A model generated the notes under the pieces. It was given only the letters and a program-made list of their open reading frames with translations, had not been told where the DNA came from and searched no databases. A DNA stretch of 64,000 nt from Streptococcus sp. 29892 (GTDB lineage: Bacteria; Bacillota; Bacilli; Lactobacillales; Streptococcaceae), in contig NZ_CP118734.1 in the NCBI RefSeq assembly GCF_032594935.1, positions 1,454,001-1,518,000 on the forward strand, written 5' to 3'. Shown piece after piece: positions 27,426 through 37,400 of the stretch. A program made the translations under genes and the position numbers. Numbering within the stretch: position 1 is the first letter of the stretch; every line of letters starts with the position of its first letter.

Positions 27426-28408
27426 ACTGGAAATGCCTCCACTAATTTTTCTAGTGCTTGTGCACGGTGGGAAATCTGATTTTTTTCTTCTAGGGTTAAT
27501 TCTGCCGAGGTCCTGCCTGTTTCACCGACGAGGAAGAGCGGGTCATATCCAAATCCGTTTTCTCCACGGAGGTCCATACCGATAAAGCCTTCCCAGTCAG
27601 CTTCGACAACCAAACTATCACAATTTGGAGCAGCCATAACTAGGGTGCAATGGAACTGAGCAGAACGATTTTTCAAGTCGAAGACCATAGCCAACTCATG
27701 CAAGAGCTTGGCATTATTGAGCTCATCTGTGGCATCTGGTCCTGAAAAACGAGCAGACCAAACTCCTGGCAAACCACCTAAAGCATCAACCTTCAAACCA
27801 GAATCATCTGCCAAGACCATCTTGCCTGTCAGCTCTGCTATGGTTTCAGCCTTGAGCCGTGCATTTTCTTCAAAAGTCATACCTGTTTCTGCTACATCTG
27901 GCAAGTCAGGATAGTTGTTGAGGTTCTCAACTTGGTAACCAAACCGCTCAAAAAACTTACGGAATTCCTTGGTCTTGCCTTCATTTTTTGTAGCAATTAA
28001 GATGCTATCTCCTACGCTTGCCAAGCCCTTGTCTTGACCGAAGAAATCAGACATAGCCACACCATCTTTTGGCAGATGAACCAAGAGAAGCTTGTCATTC
28101 TCTGTTACCAGAATAGCCCCTTGGTGTTGGAGGGCCTTGAACTGTCTATTGTTTAACTCATTCAAAACATCACAGGCAAACTGGAAGAGGGCAAAGTCAG
28201 ACTGAAGTTTAATCACCTCAATATTGACACACTGGTTGAAATTCTCATCTTCATAGTTACCAGCAATCAGTTTGTCAAATAATTGACCAGTCTGGTAAAT
28301 TTCTTGTCCTCTGCCAGTTTCTCCAAAGGAACTAAATAGATTGGCAAAGCTAGCCTTTCCGATAAACCAGTTATGCTCATCTCTGTATTCGTATATCTTG
28401 TCTGTCAT
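27398..28408 (-). CDS. rdgB: XTP/dITP diphosphatase with N-terminal extension
   Basis: This encodes a 336-residue protein whose C-terminal ~200 residues are a Ham1/RdgB pyrophosphatase: [44 protein letters not shown] and GFGYDPLFL. It removes non-canonical purine triphosphates. The first ~125 residues form an extra domain of unknown role, which I recall as a streptococcal feature. It overlaps murI by four bases (ATGA), so expression is coupled. Confidence 0.93.
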   Translation of the reverse strand: MTDKIYEYRDEHNWFIGKASFANLFSSFGETGRGQEIYQTGQLFDKLIAGNYEDENFNQCVNIEVIKLQSDFALFQFACDVLNELNNRQFKALQHQGAILVTENDKLLLVHLPKDGVAMSDFFGQDKGLASVGDSILIATKNEGKTKEFRKFFERFGYQVENLNNYPDLPDVAETGMTFEENARLKAETIAELTGKMVLADDSGLKVDALGGLPGVWSARFSGPDATDELNNAKLLHELAMVFDLKNRSAQFHCTLVMAAPNCDSLVVEADWEGFIGMDLRGENGFGYDPLFLVGETGRTSAELTLEEKNQISHRAQALEKLVEAFPVWQEQAKQS

Positions 28409-29199
28409 AGCTCTACATGCTCCACATGAATATCAATGCACATCCAGCTTTCAGCTATTTCTTTAAAAGCTGCCGGACTAGCTGTTGTGTAAAATCGGTG
28501 CTGAATATCCTTTTCGGTACGGCTACGGTTGATTTGAAAGTAATTTAATAAAACAGAAATATCCCGTGCACACTCTGCCCCACTGTCTATTAACTTGACA
28601 TCCTTGCCCATGGCATTCTGGATAATGGGGCGAAGCAGGGGATAATGGGTACAGCCCAAAACCAAGGTGTCCACTTTCCCAACGAGTGGTCGAAGTGTCT
28701 CATAAACAACCTTTTTGGCGAGACTCGATTGGTGACTGTTGGACTCAACTAGTGGTGCAAATTTGGGACAGGCCAGGCTGTCTACCTGTGTTTCCGGAGA
28801 AAGAGCCTGAATTTTTTGTCGATAAATATCAGATTGAATGGTCATAGCTGTCCCTAATACACCAACTTTTCCACTTTGCGTAGCTTTGATAGCCGCTGAT
28901 GCTCCAGGTAAAATAACTCCAAGAACAGGAATATCTAGTTTATCCTTAACCTCTTCCCAAGCGACTGCTGTTGCTGTATTACAGGCAAAGACAATCATTT
29001 TCACATCTTTTGTCAAAAGGAAGTTGACCAACTGCCAAGTATATTCTCGGATTTGTTCAGCTGGTCTAGGACCATAGGGTGCCCGTGCAGAGTCACCGAT
29101 ATAAACAATTTCTTCGTGAGGAAGTTGGCGCATGAGTTCACGTGCAACAGTCAACCCTCCCACACCTGAGTCTAAAAAGCCTATTGGTCGATTATCCAT
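28405..29199 (-). CDS. murI: Glutamate racemase
   Basis: This encodes a 264-residue glutamate racemase. [12 protein letters not shown] opens the protein, FACNTATAV carries the first catalytic cysteine and [11 protein letters not shown] the second. It makes D-glutamate for peptidoglycan. An in-frame TTG at 29247 would add 16 residues, but the standard family start is MDNRPIGF at 29199. No strong ribosome binding site precedes it. It is the first gene of the nine-gene operon ending at yidD. Confidence 0.95.
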   Translation of the reverse strand: MDNRPIGFLDSGVGGLTVARELMRQLPHEEIVYIGDSARAPYGPRPAEQIREYTWQLVNFLLTKDVKMIVFACNTATAVAWEEVKDKLDIPVLGVILPGASAAIKATQSGKVGVLGTAMTIQSDIYRQKIQALSPETQVDSLACPKFAPLVESNSHQSSLAKKVVYETLRPLVGKVDTLVLGCTHYPLLRPIIQNAMGKDVKLIDSGAECARDISVLLNYFQINRSRTEKDIQHRFYTTASPAAFKEIAESWMCIDIHVEHVEL

Positions 29200-29286
29200 C
29201 ATACTGATAATAGCCAGAAGTCTGACTAACCTTTCTTTCTTACTCAAAAAAAGGGAATGGGAAAGAATATCCCAGTCCCATGTCGC

Positions 29287-29529
29287 TTATTTTTTCTTGC
29301 TTGCTGCTTTTTGCTGGCTCTTGATTTGGCGAAGTACTTGTTGTACTTTTGCTTCGCTTGGCTTTTGACCCATTTGGCTCATCATCAAGCGCAAGGCATT
29401 TTCATCCAAAACTGGCTTGTCAGCAATGTAGTTTTCCACTTGTTTGCGTGACAAGTAAATCCCCAAGGCTACACCACCTGCAAGTGCCACAAGCACCAAA
29501 ACAATTACTAAACCGATACCTAATTGCAT
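29287..29529 (-). CDS. yneF: YneF family (UPF0154) membrane protein
   Basis: This encodes an 80-residue protein with one N-terminal transmembrane helix ([24 protein letters not shown]). A short conserved cytosolic segment [26 protein letters not shown] and a lysine-rich tail follow. UPF0154 proteins are common in Firmicutes and have no known function. The ATG at 29529 follows AGGAG; the longer frame to 29574 is rejected. Confidence 0.9.
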   Translation of the reverse strand: MQLGIGLVIVLVLVALAGGVALGIYLSRKQVENYIADKPVLDENALRLMMSQMGQKPSEAKVQQVLRQIKSQQKAASKKK

Positions 29530-29628
29530 ATCAATCTCCTGATTTTCTAAAAAATAATTCATCTGGTATTGCATCGCGCAATCTCATACTGACACTATTA
29601 TACCAAATTCCCCAAGCTTTTCCAAGAC

Positions 29629-30876
29629 TTACCTGTCAAATTCAAAACCGTAAATGGTTGCGAAATAGTCTTCTGGTGTTTCAGCACGGCGAATCATACG
29701 AGCTGTGCCATCTTCCTGTAAAAGGATTTCAGAGGAACGCAGACGACCATTGTAGTTGTAACCCATAGAGAAGCCGTGGGCACCACTATCATGGATGACC
29801 AAGGTATCTCCTACTTCTGCCCGTGGCAATTCTCGATTAACCGCAAACTTGTCGTTGTTTTCACATAAAGAGCCTGCTACATCCACTACTTCAATCGGAG
29901 CGTCTGGTCGAGTGATGTTAGTGATATGGTGATAAGCGCCGTAGAAGGCTGGGCGCATGAGGTTGGCAGCTGAGGCATCTACACCTACATAGGTCCGATA
30001 GGTTTCCTTACGATGAAGCACCTTGGTAATCAAGTGACCATGCGGCGCCAACATAAAGCGACCCAATTCCGTAAAAATTTTGACATGTCCCATACCCGCT
30101 GGAGTAAGAATTTCCTCATAAACCTTGCGAACTCCCTCACCAATGACAGCGATGTCGTTTGCTTCTTGATCTGGGCGATAGTTGACACCAATCCCACCTG
30201 ATAGGTTGATGAAGTCCAAGGTCACTCCTGTTTCCTCACGAATTTCCAAGGCCAATTCAAAGAGTTGACGAGCTAAGACAGGGTAGTAGTCATTTGTTAC
30301 TGTATTCGAAGCTAAAAAGGCATGAATACCAAATTCCTTGACACCAAGTTCTTTTAACTCCTTGTAGCCCTTCATCAGCTGGTCCTTGGTCATGCCAAAC
30401 TTAGACTCTTCAGGATGGTCCATAATATCCGTTCCCAGTGAGAATACACCACCTGGATTGTAACGGAGGCAGACGGTTTCTGGGATACCAGCAACATTTT
30501 TCAAAAATTCGATATGCTCATAGGCATCCAAGTTGATTGTTGCGCCAACTTTACGAGCATAGACAAACTCTTGGGCTTGCGTATCATTTGATGTGAACAT
30601 AATGTCCTTAAAGCCCAGTTTTTCACTCATGAGCACTTCTACATCCGTTGCACAGTCCACTCCACAGCCTTCTTCTTGCAAGATTTTTAAAATGGCTGGT
30701 GTCGGTGTCGCCTTAACCGCAAAATATTCCTTAAAGCCTTTGTTCCATGAAAAAGCTGCATTAAGGGCACGGGCCTTCTCACGAATACCTTTTTCATCAT
30801 ACAAATGAAAAGGAGTCGGAAATTGCTCCGTAATGGTTTCTAGAACTTCTTTACTAACAAATGGTGTCTTGCTCAT
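29629..30876 (-). CDS. lysA: Diaminopimelate decarboxylase
   Basis: This encodes a 415-residue PLP-dependent fold-III decarboxylase. The PLP lysine is in EYFAVKATPTP, the phosphate-binding glycines in LSGGIGVNY, and the cysteine near the C-terminus in GSLCENNDKF. It converts meso-diaminopimelate to lysine, the last step of lysine synthesis, in a genus whose peptidoglycan uses lysine. It appears monocistronic. Confidence 0.94.
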   Translation of the reverse strand: MSKTPFVSKEVLETITEQFPTPFHLYDEKGIREKARALNAAFSWNKGFKEYFAVKATPTPAILKILQEEGCGVDCATDVEVLMSEKLGFKDIMFTSNDTQAQEFVYARKVGATINLDAYEHIEFLKNVAGIPETVCLRYNPGGVFSLGTDIMDHPEESKFGMTKDQLMKGYKELKELGVKEFGIHAFLASNTVTNDYYPVLARQLFELALEIREETGVTLDFINLSGGIGVNYRPDQEANDIAVIGEGVRKVYEEILTPAGMGHVKIFTELGRFMLAPHGHLITKVLHRKETYRTYVGVDASAANLMRPAFYGAYHHITNITRPDAPIEVVDVAGSLCENNDKFAVNRELPRAEVGDTLVIHDSGAHGFSMGYNYNGRLRSSEILLQEDGTARMIRRAETPEDYFATIYGFEFDR

Positions 30877-30984
30877 CTCTCTACCTCATCAAATATTTTT
30901 CCTATTATACCACAGAACATCCTTTTCAGAAAATGAAACAGTTTATCCCAACTATGAGGTCGATGTCTATTTCCAGAAAAATAA

Positions 30985-31030
30985 AGAGCCCCTAGAAACT
31001 TTCTACACTATCCGTTTTCTAGGGTGCTTT
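30985..31030 (-). terminator. Intrinsic terminator
   Basis: AGCCCCTAGAAA and TTTCTAGGGTGCT form a stem with one bulge. On the minus strand it is followed by CTTTATTTTTC. It ends the pspC operon. Confidence 0.7.
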
Positions 31031-31094
31031 TCATTATCTATAACCGGAAATTGATACAGATTAAATTCTAAACTGAGGCTTATAAATCTATTTC

Positions 31095-31367
31095 TTATTC
31101 AAACCAAGATTTATGTATCTTCTCCGCATCCTTTATCTTTCGGGGACCAGTTCCAAAGCGTTCCGCATCCCTATCTTCCTTATAGGGCAGGAAGTAAGCC
31201 CCGACAATATAAAGCGCCAGTGTGAGCAAAGAAGTTTTTCCTAAAAACAGGGCAGCTAGAAAAAGAACACGAGTGACCCAAGCTTCCCAGCCCAATTTGT
31301 GGGCTAGACCTGCAAGTACCCCCGATACAATCTTACCCTGTCTTACCTTATACAAATCAATTGACAT
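31095..31367 (-). CDS. PspC-domain membrane protein
   Basis: This encodes a 90-residue protein with the PspC/LiaI-like domain: LYKVRQGKIVSGVLAGLAHKLGW, then a hydrophobic hairpin of about residues 33-57, and a charged tail. PspC proteins take part in cell-envelope stress responses. The gene overlaps the upstream DUF4097-type gene by 11 bases, so the two are likely functionally linked. Confidence 0.85.
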   Translation of the reverse strand: MSIDLYKVRQGKIVSGVLAGLAHKLGWEAWVTRVLFLAALFLGKTSLLTLALYIVGAYFLPYKEDRDAERFGTGPRKIKDAEKIHKSWFE

Positions 31368-32118
31368 CTTTTATTCCTTTCACATAGAAAGACCCCTGTC
31401 CCATCTGCCCTTTTACAAAGAGCAAATCACTGCCAGATTTTTCAAACTGATAGGGGCTATTTTTCTTCTTACGATTGACCAGAACCTGACCAGATGAAGA
31501 AATCAGTTGCCCTTGCATCCCTTGAGATTTTCCTGGGTAGAGGGTGACTTGTGCCTGGTTTAATTGAACAGATAGATGCTGTGGGTAGCCACCGCAGGTT
31601 GTCAAGCGGATATCCTGTTGTTTTTTATCCCTTGCACTGCGGATAGAAATATCCTCAAACGGTAAATAATCCAAGCGAGCATCTGCCTGCCCCAGTTCCA
31701 AGTCCAGTACAGACATCCATTCCTGAGGTAAACTAATGGTCAGACGACAAGGCAAGCTACTACTAAAATACAGACCACGTTTCTCCACATAGATACGAGG
31801 CAACTGGTTTTCAGGAGCATCCTGATTGTAGATAATTTCAACCCCGACCTGATTAGACTTAGCCTTGGTCATGGTTAGCCGTCCTTCTGATAGCTGTAAA
31901 AATAAGGATTCTATCCCTTCAAAGCTATAGGCCTGCTTCAATTTTGAAGAAGCAAAGACCTTGAAATTGGGCAAGGTAAAGCCAGTCTTGTGTTTTTCTT
32001 CCACAAAGAGCACATCCGGTCGTTCCTCAAATTTCAAAAAACAGGCCCGTGCCTCTTCCTTGGTCAAAATCCCCTTTTCATAAAGCTCAATCAATCGTTC
32101 TTGTTGTTTCTGTACCAT
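31357..32118 (-). CDS. DUF4097-type (adhesin-like beta-solenoid) protein
   Basis: This encodes a 253-residue protein. The first ~35 residues (QERLIELYEKGILTKEEARACF) look like a SHOCT-type helix pair. The rest is a repetitive beta-strand domain like DUF4097. No signal peptide or membrane segment is seen. The pairing of such a protein with PspC recalls the LiaX/PspC envelope-stress pairs of enterococci, which is inference. It begins the two-gene operon. Confidence 0.65.
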   Translation of the reverse strand: MVQKQQERLIELYEKGILTKEEARACFLKFEERPDVLFVEEKHKTGFTLPNFKVFASSKLKQAYSFEGIESLFLQLSEGRLTMTKAKSNQVGVEIIYNQDAPENQLPRIYVEKRGLYFSSSLPCRLTISLPQEWMSVLDLELGQADARLDYLPFEDISIRSARDKKQQDIRLTTCGGYPQHLSVQLNQAQVTLYPGKSQGMQGQLISSSGQVLVNRKKKNSPYQFEKSGSDLLFVKGQMGQGSFYVKGIKDVN

Positions 32119-32166
32119 GATTTCACCTCAATTCCCTTCTAGTATATCACAAACTTCCTGAAAAAC

Positions 32167-32184
32167 ATCAGCCCAAAGGCTGAT
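32167..32184 (-). terminator. Intrinsic terminator bounding the RM locus
   Basis: ATCAGCC and GGCTGAT pair perfectly around CAAA. On the minus strand it is followed by GTTTTTC. It would stop minus-strand transcription leaving the restriction-modification locus. Confidence 0.65.
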
Positions 32185-32306
32185 ATTGGCAAACCGAGGC
32201 TAGTCCATAGGACTAGAGCACCTTTTCTGAAAATAATTGAAAATGTGACAGAGAAACAAGAAAATAGAAAGAAGTATCTCAGATTTGGACGGTAAAAAAT
32301 GAATAC

Positions 32307-32332
32307 GCTTGGGAACTGCGGAAGTTGGGGGA
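32307..32332 (+). repeat. hsdS shuffling repeat A, copy in cassette S'' (inverted)
   Basis: GCTTGGGAACTGCGGAAG continues into TTGGGGGA and encodes AWELRKLGE. It is a 26-base match, in opposite orientation, to the repeats at 34266-34291 and 38768-38793. Confidence 0.9.
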
Positions 32333-32739
32333 GATAACTGAAAAGCAATTTGGAGGAGGTACTCCAACAACTTCTAATGCTTTATTTTGGGAAGGAAATA
32401 TTCCTTGGATACAATCATCTGATTTAGAGGAAGGTATTTTTAGTGTAGGTCCTCGAAAATATATTACCAAGGATGGTCTAGGGAATTCATCTGCTCAACT
32501 AATACCTAAAAATTCTATAGCAATTGTAACGAGAGTTGGTGTGGGGAAATTAGCTTTCATGCCGTTTACTTATACCACAAGTCAAGATTTTTTATCAATT
32601 AGTTATTTAAAAACAAATGAGCTTTTTACAACATATTCTTTATATATAAAATTACAAAATGAAATAAAAGTATTACAAGGAACATCGATTAAAGGGATTA
32701 CTAAAAATGAGCTTTTGATTAAAGAAATACCAATCCCTT

Positions 32740-32816
32740 CCCTCCCCGAACAAGAAGCCATCGGCACTTTCTTCTCCACCCTGGACCGCCACATCACCCT
32801 TCATCAGCGTAAGTCG
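32740..32816 (+). repeat. hsdS shuffling repeat B, copy in cassette S'' (inverted)
   Basis: About 76 bases encode LPEQEAIGTFFSTLDRHITLHQRKS. They match the copy at 33767-33842 in reverse orientation with about one mismatch, and the two copies in hsdS with a few more. Confidence 0.9.
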
Positions 32817-32825
32817 ATTTCATGT

Positions 32826-33758
32826 CTAGCTTAGGCCAGATAAGTAGCGCATGACTAAATCTGTATCTTGATTTTCAAGTTCTGAGATGACATGCATGTA
32901 CACTTTTTGTGTCGTTGTCATGGAAGAATGTCCCAACCGCCTTGACACGCTAGCTATTGAAACGCCAGCATACATCAAAAGAGATGCATGGGTATGTCTA
33001 AGACCATGGATAGAAATGACTGGAACACCCACATTTTTACAATGTCGCTCCAACCACTTATTTGGCGTAGAGTTGCAGACAGGTCCATTGACAAAAATAG
33101 GTTTGTCCTGAGGTAGGTCTTTAATCAATTGTTGAAATTGCATACTTAACTGCCAGTCAATCTGCACTTTTCTCACGGAAGATTTATTTTTGGTCGGCAA
33201 AAAACCACCATTTCCCTTGTAATTCCAAGTTTTTGTCACAGATACATTTTGCTGGACAAAGTTGAAATCAGCTGGTGTAAGCCCTAGAGCCTCTGAAAAT
33301 CGTAAACCTGTTTTCGCAATAAGCAAAATCAACCAGTCCCAATTGATACGGCATTCCAAGTTCAAATCAGACAGAACATTATGCAGTTCAAACTGATTGA
33401 GGTATTTCATCTTTTTAATTCTAGGAGCCTTGCCCTTAAAAATCACCTTTCGGGTGGGGTCCCGATCGATGTAGCCCTCGTCAACAGCATCCAAGACCGC
33501 TCCCTTGAGCTGATGATGAAAGTCAATAACCGTCTGACGTTCGTGGGTCAAAGCATAGTCGTTCAAAATTTGCTGATAGGTCGTCCTATCCAACTGATAA
33601 AGAGCCAAATCAGGAATAATATTTTTCAAATGAACATAATTATTTCTATATTTTTCCAAAGTAATGGGTCGAACCGCCCCCTCTTTAAACAGCCTGGTCC
33701 ATTGTTTAAAATATTCATGAAGTAAAGTTTCTCGTGTAATTTTATTCATCATATCCAA
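32826..33758 (-). CDS. Tyrosine recombinase of the hsdS shufflon (CreX/PsrA-like)
   Basis: This encodes a 310-residue integrase-family recombinase. An N-terminal SAM-like DNA-binding domain covers about residues 8-105. The catalytic residues are present: arginine in TGLRFSEALGL, HGLRHTH, RRLGHSSMTTTQ and the nucleophile tyrosine in KVYMH. It lies five bases downstream of cassette S' and its end touches cassette S''. In pneumococcal SpnIII a recombinase of this type drives hsdS inversions, and the same role is inferred here. It does not look phage-derived, since no other phage genes are near. Confidence 0.88.
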   Translation of the reverse strand: MDMMNKITRETLLHEYFKQWTRLFKEGAVRPITLEKYRNNYVHLKNIIPDLALYQLDRTTYQQILNDYALTHERQTVIDFHHQLKGAVLDAVDEGYIDRDPTRKVIFKGKAPRIKKMKYLNQFELHNVLSDLNLECRINWDWLILLIAKTGLRFSEALGLTPADFNFVQQNVSVTKTWNYKGNGGFLPTKNKSSVRKVQIDWQLSMQFQQLIKDLPQDKPIFVNGPVCNSTPNKWLERHCKNVGVPVISIHGLRHTHASLLMYAGVSIASVSRRLGHSSMTTTQKVYMHVISELENQDTDLVMRYLSGLS

Positions 33759-33766
33759 TCCTTCTA

Positions 33767-33842
33767 CGACTTACGCTGATGAAGGGTGATGTGGCGGTCT
33801 AGGGTGGAGAAGAAAGTGCCGATGGCTTCTTGTTCGGGGAGG
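33767..33842 (-). repeat. hsdS shuffling repeat B, copy in cassette S'
   Basis: The ~76-base repeat starts at the CGACTTACGCTGATGAAG end and runs to GTTCGGGGAGG on the plus strand. It is nearly identical to the S'' copy but inverted relative to it. Confidence 0.9.
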
Positions 33843-34265
33843 GTGGGGATAAGAATATTAATGTTTTCAACATCTGAGGAATTGTATGAGGGCAATGCTC
33901 CTACCTGAGTTAGTTTTGTCAAATCAATTTTTTCGAAAAGTATTTTACCAAAATCACTATCCCACTGACTATGATTAAAAATATAGGTCATTGTATTGTT
34001 ATCAAGCAAGAAAGGTTGCCTTATCAAACGCTTACGATTTAACATTACAGCCGCACCAACTTTTGCAAAAAAGATAGCAGGTACTTCTGTTATAACTCTC
34101 CATTTTCGTCTACTAATTTGTTCGTCTGTTACATAATTATTTGCTATAGTTAATTCATTTTCATTCCCATCAATATTCATGTCGGAAACTTTAAAGAACG
34201 GAATTCCCGTCAACCCACCTTGTTCTTTCTCTGGAAATCCCACGCCCGACTTCGCATATCCTACT

Positions 34266-34291
34266 TCCCCCAACTTCCGCAGTTCCCAAGC
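34266..34291 (-). repeat. hsdS shuffling repeat A, copy in cassette S'
   Basis: The 26-base repeat is identical to the S'' copy but in opposite orientation. It encodes AWELRKLGE at the head of the S' TRD. Confidence 0.9.
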
Positions 34292-34387
34292 AGGAGTATT
34301 TTTTCCCTATTCCACAGTGGCTGAAGATGACAGTTTATTCATTTGATAGCTACTAGAAAATATTTTCTGTTGGTTTCTGAAAACGGC

Positions 34388-34413
34388 AAAAAAGACCAAG
34401 AAAAATCTTGGCC
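34388..34413 (-). terminator. Intrinsic terminator after hsdR
   Basis: AGACCAAGA and TCTTGGCCT form a short stem around the A/T loop. On the minus strand it is followed by TTTTTTGCC. It would isolate cassette S' from hsdR transcription. Confidence 0.7.
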
Positions 34414-34422
34414 TTAGTGGTC

Positions 34423-37400
34423 TTACTTGTATTTCTGCTTGGTTTCTGCCATCCACTGTGGAAGAACCTTGTTCAAATTCATATTTAACTTCAGCTTACT
34501 GCCTGCGAACTCATTGGTCGCTCGTTCTGGATCCAAGGTCGTAGCGATTTCCTCACGGTAAGGAATATCATCTGGCTTACTTGTGTTGTACTCCTGTAGT
34601 GACTTCCTAAGCAAGTCACTATCAATTCCCCATTGATTTGCAAATTCCTTGATAACCGCAAACTGCCTGTTCTCCTGCCATTCTTTAAATGCGACGTCAA
34701 AATCGACAGAGGCAGACAAATGTCCTGTGACCAATTCTTCATTGATAAAGGTTTTCAAGGCTTCAGCTAGTTCATTCTCACCAAGGTTGCTCAATTCTTG
34801 GATTTGCTCCAAAATCAAGACCAAATTATTGTCATTGATTACTTGGAAACCACCTTCATTGGTTGTTTTGTTTCCTATCAAAGCAAATAAGCTTTGTGCA
34901 TCAATGATTTGACTACCCTGCAATTTGGTACGCCCCTTCAGGTCTTTTGGTATCCAATCATCGCCATCAGTTCCTCTAGGAAACAGGTTTCTATAAGCAC
35001 CAATGTACTGGAGCCAGCTATGCTCATCCAATCCAAAGGCTTCATCATCCCATACAAATTCATAGTATTGCTTGACACGATCCAGTTGCTTGAAGGTTTC
35101 TTTAAAAGCAGTTTTAAACGCTTCCTTCTTCTCCTCATCATACTGGATGTCAATCCACTTGGTCGGGTTGGGCAATTCTGACCGTAGAACCTTTACTTTT
35201 GTCCGAAGTAAGTCTACCGCAACCCCATATTTTTCAACAAGAACACGGCTATTGCTTCCACCGCTACCGTATAACAACAAGGCTTCCTTAACAATCTCTT
35301 CTGTTATGCGAGGGTATTGGAAATTGATAATGGTACCAAATTCCTTGCTGGAACCAAAAACCCGGTTGGTTCGAGAATAGGCCTGTATTAAGCCCTGTAA
35401 TTCCAGCTTCCTATCAACGTAGAGAGTATTCAAGCGTTTGGCATCATAACCCGTCAAAAGCTGATCTGCTACGATGAGAATATCAATATTCTTCGGATTA
35501 CGACCACTTCCACCACGCTTGGCACGGTCTGTTACATCCTCAAAATAGGCATCCTCACCCTTTTTCTTGTCACCAGCCATAAAGCGGAGACCTGTAAACT
35601 CTTCATAATCCGCGAACATCTCTTCAATGACTTCCCTAGCAACATTGTCAGGATCATTTTCATTTCCAAAACTAAAGGTCATGGCAATATTGGGCTTGGC
35701 ATCTCCATTCCTAAACTGCTCTGCTATTTGCTTTTTAAACTCGTGATAGTAGGCGATAACCCGCTCCTTAAAAGCAACTGTCAGCATGGCATTGAACTCA
35801 CCACCCTGTGATTGTTCCTGCCAGCCCGACAAAATCTCCTCTACCACTCTAGGAATATGGGTTTGATCGTGATAGACCAAAAGTCCCTCTTTTGCCGCAT
35901 GCTTTTCTACATCCAATTCTGACAGCCGCATGACTTGACGTTCAATCTCTTTGACAGCTTTCTCTGGATGTTTTTCTGTTAGAAGTTCAATCAAATCTTC
36001 ACGTAAATCTTCATAGCTCCTAAATTCACCAGTATTGATGTAGTCCACATGAAAGCCAAGGACATTCCCATCCGCAATTGCCTCGTCAATCGTATATTGG
36101 TGCAAAAGAGGACCAAACAATTTTTCAGTCGTGTTAATCAACTCACTGCGCTCGTTAATTTTCCCCTTGACCTTGTTTTCATCAAAGAGGGGTGTGCCTG
36201 TAAAACCAAAGAATAGACCATTTTTATAGAAATAATCTTTAATCATCCCCATCATATCACCCATGGTTGTCCTGTGGGCCTCATCAATGATGAAAATGAT
36301 TTTCTTATCTGCCAGACCTCGATCATCAGCATCCATCAAGTCCTTGACCAAATTGCTCAATTTGAAGGTGGTGGTCACAACAATACCGCTCTTTGAAGCA
36401 GTTAATTGTTTGCGGAGCTGATAGGTGCTTTTGGTATCGTCAACATTGACAGATTCATAGGTCGCGTAAGCCTTAAAGGCCTTGGAAGTCTGCTCGTCCA
36501 AATCCCGTCTATCTAGCAAGAAGACAACCTTATCAAACTCCGTTCGTGTTGAAAGAAATTGAGCTGTTTTAAAGCTGGTAATGGTCTTTCCAGAACCTGT
36601 CGTATGCCAAACAAAGCCCCCATGTGGTATTTTTTCCGCATTATCCCAACCAAAAGCTGCCTTTTCAACTGCCTGCAGGGCATAGACCTGATAGGGACGC
36701 ATAAGCATGTGGCGTCTATTCTCCTCATTATCTGGATCTTCATCGATAATCAGGTAGTCGCCCACCATCTGATGGGCCATTGGAACCATCAGAAAATGCT
36801 CAATAACCTCTCTGTAATCTGTCAAGACCCTTTGTCCCAAATGCTTGCCACTTTCTTGGTCTTTCTTGGTGACAGACCAATGAAAAACAAAGGCAGGATT
36901 AAAATCGTTGATAGACTTAGGCGTTGCAAAATACCGGGTTTCGATGTCTGTTGTGACCACCATCATTTGAGAAAAGGCCATGAAGTTATTGGTATATTCC
37001 CCATCGGCATAGTAGCGTTTAAACTGACCAAAGGCCTCGTCCAAGGACTTGTCACTCCGCTTTTGTTCAATGTTAATCAAGGGCAGACCGTTAATCAATA
37101 AGACTAGGTCAAAGCGGTTGCCATTGTCCGACCAAACTTCGCGAGCCACTTGGTAGCTGGAATCTCCCCCACTCACCTGAGCCTTTTTCAAAATGGTTAA
37201 GGTAATTTGCTTTTTGGTCACATGTGGGTGCTGGTCACGGTAAATACCATCGATTTTACCCGTAGAACCTTCCATGGATAAGATTTTTGCGGCCTCGTAG
37301 CTATTGGAAATCTGCTTGACCTTTGTCATGACTTGATCGAACTCGCTATCGGTAAGAGCAACACCTTCCAAGACATCCGCATTCATACGATTTAGCTCTG

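Larger units (their letters stand above)
32307..32834 (+). pseudogene. hsdS: Silent hsdS cassette S'' (inverted half-gene)
   Basis: This segment encodes one target-recognition domain in the orientation opposite to hsdM, hsdS, hsdR and the recombinase. It reads AWELRKLGEITEKQFGGGTPTT, then a TRD, and ends EQEAIGTFFSTLDRHITLHQRK followed by five unrelated residues (SISCLA). There is no ATG or promoter; the only possible start is a TTG within the repeat. The frame stays open upstream of the repeat. It is best seen as a storage cassette that can be recombined into hsdS. Its 3' end overlaps the recombinase gene by nine bases. Confidence 0.85.
33764..34291 (-). pseudogene. hsdS: Silent hsdS cassette S' (half-gene)
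   Basis: This half-gene lies in the same orientation as the expressed hsdS. It reads AWELRKLGEVGYAKSGVGFPEKEQ, then a TRD, and ends EQEAIGTFFSTLDRHITLHQRKS with a stop at 33764. The frame is open further upstream but has no start codon or promoter, so it is probably untranslated. Its TRD differs from both TRDs of hsdS and from that of S''. It lies between hsdR and the recombinase gene. Confidence 0.85.

Noticed and set aside
32139..32348. Short minus-strand frame overlapping cassette S''
   Set aside because: No start signal, Phe/Tyr-rich composition, and it overlaps the hsdS cassette and a terminator.
32325..32834. Cassette S'' as an independently translated hsdS gene
   Set aside because: Its only start is a TTG inside the repeat without promoter or ribosome binding site; it is better explained as a silent cassette.
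32826..33758. The tyrosine recombinase as the integrase of a prophage or ICE
   Set aside because: No phage or conjugation genes are nearby, and its position between hsdS cassettes explains it better.
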